Assembly: GCF_019749295.1 (NCBI RefSeq)
Contig: NZ_JACWFG010000004.1
Coordinates: forward strand, 181,856 to 245,855
Direction of reading: 5' to 3'
Source: Neobacillus niacini
Lineage (GTDB): Bacteria; Bacillota; Bacilli; Bacillales; Cytobacillaceae
Length of the DNA stretch: 64,000 nucleotides
Positions 57,682 through 64,000 of this stretch are shown here, one piece after another. The first letter of the stretch is position 1. Every line of letters starts with the position of its first letter. The notes under the pieces were generated by a model. That model was not told the origin of the DNA and searched no databases. It worked only from the letters and a program-made list of their open reading frames with translations. The position numbers and the translations under genes are program-made.

Positions 57682-59453
57682 GTACTAAGATTCCTAGACC
57701 GGAATATCCAAGACCTAATTTCAGACGAAATGAGTGGTTAAATCTAAATGGCCAATGGAACTTTGCATTCGATGATCACAATATTGGTTTAAGAGAAGAG
57801 TGGTATGTGAATCATGATTATCAACAAGAAATTACGGTTCCGTATGCATTTCAAACACAGCTGAGCGGTATTCATACCAATGAGTTCCACGACGTTGTTT
57901 GGTATGAAAGAACATTTATGATTCCAGACAACTGGCAGGGGAAACAAATACAGCTGCATTTTGGTGCCGTTGATTATCGTGCAACTGTCTGGGTCAATGG
58001 GAGGTTCGTTACTGCTCATGAAGGAGGGCATACATCATTTTCCACTGATATAACAGATGCTTTATTGGGCGGTCTAAATAAAGTGGTTGTAAGGGTAGAA
58101 GACGTATCAACCGACTTGGAGCAGCCGCGTGGTAAACAATACTGGGAGAAGGAATCTGAAGGGATATTTTATACCCGTACAACCGGCATTTGGCAAAGTG
58201 TTTGGCTGGAGCCAGTCAATCACTCGTTCCTTGAAAGAGTAAAACTAACACCAAACATTGATACAGGTGAAGTAACGGTTGAATACCTTATTCAGAATGC
58301 CTCAGATAAACAAGAGCTGGAAATAGAAATCTATTCTCAAGACCTAGTTGTTGCAAAAGAGTCTTGTAAAGTAAATTTTGTTCAACGCAAGAATAAACAA
58401 GTGGTTTTGTTGAAGGACTTCAAGAGCGGTAACGGAAAGCTTTGGAGCCCAGAACAACCATTTCTTTATACTGTTAAACTTTTTTTAAAAGAAGAAAATA
58501 AGCTTGTTGATAAAGTATACAGCTATTTTGGTATGAGAAAAATTTCTATTAATAACGGAAGAATTGAATTAAACAATAAGCCTTATTATATGAAACTAGT
58601 TCTAGACCAAGGGTATTATCCTGCTAGTCTGCTGACCGCACCGACGGATGAAGATTTAAAGAGAGATATCGAATTAACGAAGGAAATGGGCTTTAACGGG
58701 GTGAGGAAACACCAAAAGGTCGAGGAGCCTCGATATCTATATTGGGCAGATCACTTAGGAATTCTTGTCTGGGGGGAAATGGCGAACAGCCATACGTTTA
58801 CTGATAAGGCTATAAAACGAATTTCGTCTGAATGGCAGGAAGCAATAGAACGTGATTATAATCATCCATCCATTATTGCGTGGGTTCCTATTAACGAAAG
58901 CTGGGGTGTTCCTCGATTAAAAAGGGATTCCCGTCAAGCGAATCATTTACTAAGTATGTACTATTTAACAAAATCATTGGATCAGTCGCGTCTAGTCATT
59001 TCAAATGACGGATGGGAACACACCGTTTCAGATATCTTAACCATTCATGACTATGAAGGTGAAAAGGGAGTTTTAAAAGAAAGATATTCCAAGCTTGATA
59101 GTACATTAAAGTTTACACCAGCAGACCGACTTTTATTTGTCCCTGGTTTTCAACATAAGGGTGAACCCGTTATGGTTTCGGAGTTTGGCGGTATCGCCTA
59201 TCAGAAAAGTGAATGGCAAGGATGGGGCTATACATCTGCCGCAAATGACCAAGATTTTATTGAGCGATATTATCATGTTGTTTCTGGTTTGCTGGAATCA
59301 CCGCTTGTTCAAGGATTCTGTTATACCCAAATAACAGATGTCGAACAGGAAATTAATGGTCTTTTAACCTATGACAGAAAGCCAAAGGTTGACCTTAGCA
59401 TAATACGTGAAATCAATGAAGGTAAAAAACTTACGTTTACTGCGAAAAACTAA
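57678..59453 (+). CDS. GH2-family beta-glycosidase
   Basis: A 591-residue GH2 protein. The jelly-roll domain has PRPNFRRNEWLNLNGQWNFAFD and VWYERTFMIPDNW. An immunoglobulin-like domain precedes the TIM barrel. The acid/base Glu is in VPINESWG and the nucleophile Glu in MVSEFGG. It is shorter than LacZ and close in size to beta-glucuronidases. Possible activities are beta-galactosidase, beta-mannosidase or beta-glucuronidase. No signal peptide. Starts within the isomerase stop. Confidence 0.87.
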   Translation: MSTKIPRPEYPRPNFRRNEWLNLNGQWNFAFDDHNIGLREEWYVNHDYQQEITVPYAFQTQLSGIHTNEFHDVVWYERTFMIPDNWQGKQIQLHFGAVDYRATVWVNGRFVTAHEGGHTSFSTDITDALLGGLNKVVVRVEDVSTDLEQPRGKQYWEKESEGIFYTRTTGIWQSVWLEPVNHSFLERVKLTPNIDTGEVTVEYLIQNASDKQELEIEIYSQDLVVAKESCKVNFVQRKNKQVVLLKDFKSGNGKLWSPEQPFLYTVKLFLKEENKLVDKVYSYFGMRKISINNGRIELNNKPYYMKLVLDQGYYPASLLTAPTDEDLKRDIELTKEMGFNGVRKHQKVEEPRYLYWADHLGILVWGEMANSHTFTDKAIKRISSEWQEAIERDYNHPSIIAWVPINESWGVPRLKRDSRQANHLLSMYYLTKSLDQSRLVISNDGWEHTVSDILTIHDYEGEKGVLKERYSKLDSTLKFTPADRLLFVPGFQHKGEPVMVSEFGGIAYQKSEWQGWGYTSAANDQDFIERYYHVVSGLLESPLVQGFCYTQITDVEQEINGLLTYDRKPKVDLSIIREINEGKKLTFTAKN

Positions 59454-59473
59454 CCCTTATTCAAGGAGTGTTA

Positions 59474-62400
59474 ATGTTGTATTTTACAGTTGAAAAGATT
59501 GAAAAATTTTTAGCAGAATTGAAGAATTATATCTATAAAGAAACGTTAGATATCCCTGTTTTTCGCTATAAAGAGTGGGAATTTGGCGATGAAGATAAAG
59601 ATGCGTACAAAACTGAATTTGACGATCAGAACTGGACAAACTTCCACGTAGGAGATTTTTGGGGCGGGTATGATAAATCTGCTTGGTTTAGGACCACGAT
59701 CACGGTCCCTGAGGACTGGAAAAAAGAACGCCTGGTTCTTCATTTTTTAGTTGGCCCTCGTGATGGCGGAGGATCAACGGCTGAATCATTGTTATATGTA
59801 AATGGCGTCCCATTACAAGGGATTGATGTCTGGCATGAGGAAGCATGGCTTCCGCCAGAGCTTCTTGAAAAAAGTGAGATTCAAATTTCTCTAAAAGCAT
59901 GGAGCGGGGTGTTGAATCCTCCTGATCGTCGAAGATTTAAAAAGGCTAGGCTTGCATGTGTTGATGTTCCAACAGAAAAGTATTTTTATCTTGCTCATAC
60001 ACTGATAAATACAGTGAAGGTCCTAGATGAAAATGAATTTAGAAGAACGAAAATGCTGCAGCTAGTAAATGAATCAATCTTAAAAGTAGATTTTTTAAAG
60101 CCGGGTTCAGATTTCTTCTATCAGTCTATTCATGATGCCTATGAATTTCTGAAAACAGAGGTTGAGCAATTTAGTGAAATAGAGGAATTAAAGCCATTGG
60201 TTACAGCACTTGGTCATTCTCATATTGACATGGCATGGTTATGGCGCTTGGTTCATTCAAGAGAAAAAGCCTCAAGGACCTTTTCAACTGTCCTGCATCT
60301 CATGCGTCAATATCCTGAATACCGATATATCCATACATCGCCCCAATTATACAAATATCTAAAAGAGGATTATCCTGAAATCTTTGCAGAAGTGAAACAA
60401 AAAATTGCTTCTGGTGAGTGGGAAATCACAGGCGGAATGTGGATTGAGCCAGATACCAATCTTCCAAATGGAGAGTCATTGATTCGTCAAATTCAGTTTG
60501 GAAAAAGGTTTATGAAGGATGAGTTTGGGGTTGATACAAGGGTTGTATGGCTTCCAGATGTATTTGGTTATTCATGGGCCCTGCCGCAAATTATGAAAAA
60601 AAGTGGAATTGACACTTTTATGACAACCAAAATTAGTTGGAATCAATATAATCGATTCCCATTCGATACGTTTAATTGGCGCGGAATTGATGGCACGGAA
60701 ATCTTTACCCATTTTATTACCACCCCTGAGGAAGGAGCAAGAGCCTATACCTATAATGGAATGCTGGAACCACGAAGTGTAAAAGGAATCTGGGATTCCT
60801 ACCAGCAGAAGGAAGTAAATGATGAGCTGTTACTAGCCTTTGGATGGGGTGATGGCGGCGGCGGGCCAACAAAAGAAATGATTGAAACCGCTCGTGCCAT
60901 GAAAAATCTGCCGGGGCTGCCTAAAGTTCAAATGGACAAGGCAGAAGCTTATTTTGCACGGTTACAAGACAAGGTGAAAGATAAATCATTACCGGTTTGG
61001 GATGGAGAATTGTATTTAGAGTATCACCGGGGTACCTATACCTCTCAGGCATCTTTAAAAAAAGCAAACCGTAAAGCAGAATTTACCTATCATAATGCGG
61101 AATGGTTAAGTGCAATTGCTGACCATTTCAGCGGCGAGGAAAATTATCCCCATGCAGCTTTAAATGAAGGATGGGAACTATTACTCCTAAATCAATTTCA
61201 TGATATTTTACCTGGCTCCTCTATTCGTCAGGTAAATGAAGATGCGCGCAGAGATTACCAAATCGTGCAGAGTATTGGAGAAAAAGTTCTCAAAGAAGCC
61301 CAAGGCTCTATTGAACAGAACATTCAAACTCATGAGGATGCTATTATTGTCTACAATTCTCTATCTTTTGAAAGAGATGGTTTAATCGAATTACCTGTTT
61401 CTTCAATTTTTACAAAGACAACAACCATTGTGGATGAAGAAGGAAATACCCTGCCAGCTCAGGTAATTCAAGCCCAGGACAGCCAAAAGGTACTGGTCCA
61501 AGCTAAAAATGTACCAGCACTAGGATATAAAACGTTTAAACTTGCTGAACAATCGGCTTCGGAATCCAATTTTATAGTAACGAAGGAATATATGGAGAAT
61601 GATTACTACCAAATTACTTTCAATGAAAAAGGTCAGATTATTTCATTATTTGATAAGGTAGTAGAAAGAGAAGTTATTGCCGAAGGGGCAAGGGGAAATG
61701 TCCTACAGACATTTGAGGATAAACCAATGAATTTTGATGCCTGGGATGTTGACCTATATTATCAAGAAAAAATGCGTGAGATCGACCATTTAACAGCAGT
61801 AGAGGTGCATGAGGTGGGTCCGATTCGCGGCAGTCTTAAATTAACTTGGGAATTCTATGATTCTACAATTACACAATATATAACGGTTTATAAACATTCA
61901 CCAAGAATTGACTTTATTACTAAAGCTAATTGGCAGGAGAAACAAACATTAGTAAAGGCAGCATTCCCAGTTGATGTTCGTTCAACAAAAGCAACCTTTG
62001 ATATACAGTTTGGCAATATAGAGCGTCCGACTCATTGGAATACGAGTTGGGACCATGCACGCTTTGAAGTAGTGGGACATAAATGGGTTGACCTTTCTGA
62101 GGGTAACTTCGGAGTCAGTTTACTTAATGATTGTAAATACGGGCACGATGTAAAAGACAATGTGATCCGATTAACATTAATCAAATCTTCTATTGAACCT
62201 GATGAAACAGCTGACCGCGGCATCCATGAATTTACGTACAGCCTAATTCCGCATAAAGGGGATTGGCGTGAAGGAAATATTGTTAAAGAAGCCTATCATT
62301 TGAATGTTCCATTATTTGCAAATGAACTGCCAGCTAACCTTGATGGGCACTTACCAGCCTCCTATCAATTTGCCGGGATTGACCAAGACAACGTTTTGCT

Positions 62401-62623
62401 CGAAACCGTGAAAAATGCTGAAGAAGGCGATGCAATTCTTGTACGTTTCTATGAATATAAACAATTTAGAAATAAAACAAATGTTTCATTTGCAAAACCA
62501 ATTAAAAAAGCGATTGAATGCAACTTGCTTGAAGAAGAAGAGAGTTCAGCAGACTTTCAGGGGCAGACACTTTCCTTCTCCATTTCACCATACGAAATTA
62601 AGACTTTTAAAATTTGGTTTTAA
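59474..62623 (+). CDS. Large GH38 alpha-mannosidase (Ams1-like, copy 4)
   Basis: A 1049-residue GH38 enzyme. An N-terminal beta domain of about 230 residues (FHVGDFWGGYDKSAWFRTTI) precedes the catalytic barrel with GHSHIDMAWLW (His250, Asp252), IEPDTNLPNGESLIRQ, LPDVFGYSWALPQ (nucleophile Asp362), FGWGDGGGGPT and FHDILPGSSI. This is the layout of cytosolic or vacuolar-type class II mannosidases, unlike the three shorter copies. ATG 59474 follows AAGGAG by 5 bases; TTG 59477 is possible. Last gene of the catabolic locus. Confidence 0.92.
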   Translation: MLYFTVEKIEKFLAELKNYIYKETLDIPVFRYKEWEFGDEDKDAYKTEFDDQNWTNFHVGDFWGGYDKSAWFRTTITVPEDWKKERLVLHFLVGPRDGGGSTAESLLYVNGVPLQGIDVWHEEAWLPPELLEKSEIQISLKAWSGVLNPPDRRRFKKARLACVDVPTEKYFYLAHTLINTVKVLDENEFRRTKMLQLVNESILKVDFLKPGSDFFYQSIHDAYEFLKTEVEQFSEIEELKPLVTALGHSHIDMAWLWRLVHSREKASRTFSTVLHLMRQYPEYRYIHTSPQLYKYLKEDYPEIFAEVKQKIASGEWEITGGMWIEPDTNLPNGESLIRQIQFGKRFMKDEFGVDTRVVWLPDVFGYSWALPQIMKKSGIDTFMTTKISWNQYNRFPFDTFNWRGIDGTEIFTHFITTPEEGARAYTYNGMLEPRSVKGIWDSYQQKEVNDELLLAFGWGDGGGGPTKEMIETARAMKNLPGLPKVQMDKAEAYFARLQDKVKDKSLPVWDGELYLEYHRGTYTSQASLKKANRKAEFTYHNAEWLSAIADHFSGEENYPHAALNEGWELLLLNQFHDILPGSSIRQVNEDARRDYQIVQSIGEKVLKEAQGSIEQNIQTHEDAIIVYNSLSFERDGLIELPVSSIFTKTTTIVDEEGNTLPAQVIQAQDSQKVLVQAKNVPALGYKTFKLAEQSASESNFIVTKEYMENDYYQITFNEKGQIISLFDKVVEREVIAEGARGNVLQTFEDKPMNFDAWDVDLYYQEKMREIDHLTAVEVHEVGPIRGSLKLTWEFYDSTITQYITVYKHSPRIDFITKANWQEKQTLVKAAFPVDVRSTKATFDIQFGNIERPTHWNTSWDHARFEVVGHKWVDLSEGNFGVSLLNDCKYGHDVKDNVIRLTLIKSSIEPDETADRGIHEFTYSLIPHKGDWREGNIVKEAYHLNVPLFANELPANLDGHLPASYQFAGIDQDNVLLETVKNAEEGDAILVRFYEYKQFRNKTNVSFAKPIKKAIECNLLEEEESSADFQGQTLSFSISPYEIKTFKIWF

Positions 62624-62706
62624 CCTAGACTTGCATTAGTACGGGATTCTCCTTGTAAACAGCAAGAATGGGGAAAATTTAGAATACACATAAGTGAGTG
62701 GGGTAA

Positions 62707-63792
62707 ATGATAACAGAATTTAGATTACTAAGATCAGAAGCTGAGTATAATCAAGCGATACTATTGGCTGACAGGACATTTAGAAACAATGATCAAATTT
62801 CAATGGGTAAAGCCTACCCCTTTGTCTTTTCGCCTGCACTAACTCAATCATACGGTGCATTTGTAAATGGTGAACTGGTTTCCTTTATTGGCCTGGTTCC
62901 CTCTATTGTCCATATAGAAGAAGCAGAAATTCAGGCTTATTCCATTGGGGCTGTGTGTACACACCCGGAACATCGTAAGAATGGCTATGCCAGCACCTTA
63001 TTAAGTAAAGTAATTGAACATGGTGAGAATGCAGGTGCATCTCTTCTGTTCGTATCTGGCAACCTGCCGATATATATAAATGCAGGCTGTACTTACTATG
63101 GGGAAATGAATAAATACGAAATAAAAAAGGGAGATCTGCCAACGGTAGAAGGCTGCTCCGTAAGAGAAGCTCTTCCGTATGACTGGTTTCACGTAAGGAA
63201 ATTAACACAGTCTCGGCGTGTGCACTATGAACAAAGCTTGATAGATTTTACCATCCTTAATCATGCAGAAGGATTTGCAAGTAATCATAAAATGAGGCAT
63301 AAACTTTTGGTTGCTGAAGGTGGTAATGAACTAAGGGGATTCTTAATTTTGGGAATGTCTCACCCTTCTGCCGAGAAATCCCCTGCAAGGGTAATCGAAT
63401 GGGGAGGGGACCCAAAAGCTATCCAAGCTCTTTTAGCAGAATCCTTTCAGTATGGAATAACATCTATTAAATGTTCCATCCCTTCGTATGAAACAGCACT
63501 TACTAGACTATTAAACGGTAGTGAGAAAAGAGTAACAGCCTTCCCAGGGACGATAAAAATAATTAGCCTGGATTTATTATTAAAACAATTGGAGCCCATT
63601 TTTAAGGGGAAAGTCAAAATAGAAGATGTTGATAACAAGCATAAAAAACTTATCTTTAATCAGAGTTCGATGACTGTGGAAAATGCTTCTTTAGAAAGAC
63701 TAATCCTTCAAGGAGCCCCAGACTTGGATTGTTATTTAAAAGAAATTTTTCCAATTCCTCTCCCTTTCCCTGAAGGGTTAAATTATGTATAA
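62707..63792 (+). CDS. GNAT-family N-acetyltransferase
   Basis: A 361-residue protein. The N-terminal GNAT fold has IQAYSIGAVCTHPEHRKNGYASTLLSKVIEH, with the acetyl-CoA pyrophosphate loop R-K-N-G-Y-A, and a second, degenerate half follows. Proteins of this size are two-domain GNATs of unknown substrate, some resembling Eis-like enzymes. GTGAGTGGGG precedes ATG 62707. The 83-base gap upstream has no clear terminator. Relation to the glycan locus is unclear. Confidence 0.8.
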   Translation: MITEFRLLRSEAEYNQAILLADRTFRNNDQISMGKAYPFVFSPALTQSYGAFVNGELVSFIGLVPSIVHIEEAEIQAYSIGAVCTHPEHRKNGYASTLLSKVIEHGENAGASLLFVSGNLPIYINAGCTYYGEMNKYEIKKGDLPTVEGCSVREALPYDWFHVRKLTQSRRVHYEQSLIDFTILNHAEGFASNHKMRHKLLVAEGGNELRGFLILGMSHPSAEKSPARVIEWGGDPKAIQALLAESFQYGITSIKCSIPSYETALTRLLNGSEKRVTAFPGTIKIISLDLLLKQLEPIFKGKVKIEDVDNKHKKLIFNQSSMTVENASLERLILQGAPDLDCYLKEIFPIPLPFPEGLNYV

Positions 63793-63826
63793 AGGAATGA
63801 TTGTATAAAAAAGGGGCTGGCAAAAA

Positions 63827-64000
63827 TGATCTATAACCCATAATATGGACAGTTTAATAAAAGAGCCTATGCTGCTAACAGGTGACCTCGGTATTGTACC
63901 GGGGTCATCCTTTTTAATCCCCACTGGTAACGATGATTATTGTACTCCTTGATATATGAACCCACCAGCTGCTTTAACTCAATAAAACTATTACAGTCTT
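63827..64000 (-). mobile_element. IS3-family insertion sequence, right part (runs off window)
   Basis: The element end is placed at TGATCTATAACCC (63827), consistent with TG...CA ends of IS3-family elements. It is followed by ATGGACAGTTTAATAAA before the transposase stop. The exact border is a guess because the other end lies outside the window. Confidence 0.65.
63867..64000 (-). CDS. IS3-family transposase, C-terminal end (partial)
   Basis: On the - strand the frame reads ELKQLVGSYIKEYNNHRY, then QWGLKRMTPVQYRGHLLAA and a stop at 63867. The EYNNHRYQWGLKRMTPVQYR pattern is the conserved C-terminus of OrfB transposases of the IS150/IS3 group, past the catalytic DDE core. The start lies beyond the window edge. 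Confidence 0.85.
   Translation of the reverse strand, partial: DCNSFIELKQLVGSYIKEYNNHRYQWGLKRMTPVQYRGHLLAA

Overview
The window is low-GC Firmicute DNA, most likely from a Bacillus or Neobacillus-type member of the Bacillaceae. The evidence is strong AAAGGAGG-type ribosome binding sites, Spo0A-box and cre-like sites, a SinI-like anti-repressor, a YetF/DUF421 protein and sugar ABC importers without their own ATPase. Almost all genes lie on the + strand in tightly spaced or overlapping operons. No tRNA, rRNA or CRISPR array is visible.

Region 1 (1-6.1 kb) is the end of an exopolysaccharide operon: two GT4 and one GT2 glycosyltransferases, a UDP-HexNAc dehydrogenase, its partner 4-epimerase and a VanZ-like membrane protein. 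Region 2 (6.1-11.1 kb) is a peptide cassette of the RiPP kind: an 86-residue Gly/Asn-rich precursor with a lasso-type YxxP leader, an HPr-kinase-like protein, a PqqD-type recognition protein, an S26 peptidase with His in place of Lys, an ABC exporter and a nucleotidyltransferase. The lasso cyclase and the transglutaminase-like protease are absent. SinR-like GTTCTTT boxes and a Spo0A box precede the precursor.

Region 3 (11.1-13.4 kb) holds DUF421, a small secreted protein behind SinR-like boxes, and a c-di-GMP-I riboswitch leading into a 42-residue SinI-like anti-repressor. Regions 1-3 together look like a biofilm-matrix locus in which c-di-GMP, Spo0A and SinR/SinI signals may converge.

Region 4 (13.4-62.6 kb) is a very large intracellular glycan-catabolism locus. 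It has four GH38 alpha-mannosidase-family genes plus GH1, GH2, GH20, GH36 and GH84 members, two six-hairpin-type proteins, two sugar ABC importers, ROK and FGGY kinases, two paralogous class II aldolases, an OtnC/OtnK-like pair, a SIS isomerase, three Gfo/Idh/MocA oxidoreductases, two TIM-barrel isomerases, a tandem metallo-beta-lactamase protein, and LacI and DeoR regulators. Perfect TGGGAACGTTCCCA palindromes mark a probable LacI regulon. The enzyme mix suits import and internal dismantling of mannose- and HexNAc-containing oligosaccharides, with a possible oxidoreductive side route. A pair of inverted 275-bp MITE-like elements, one with a perfect 8-bp target duplication, brackets 40.1-47.8 kb.

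Region 5 (62.7-64 kb) has a GNAT acetyltransferase and the 3' end of an IS3-family transposase running off the window.
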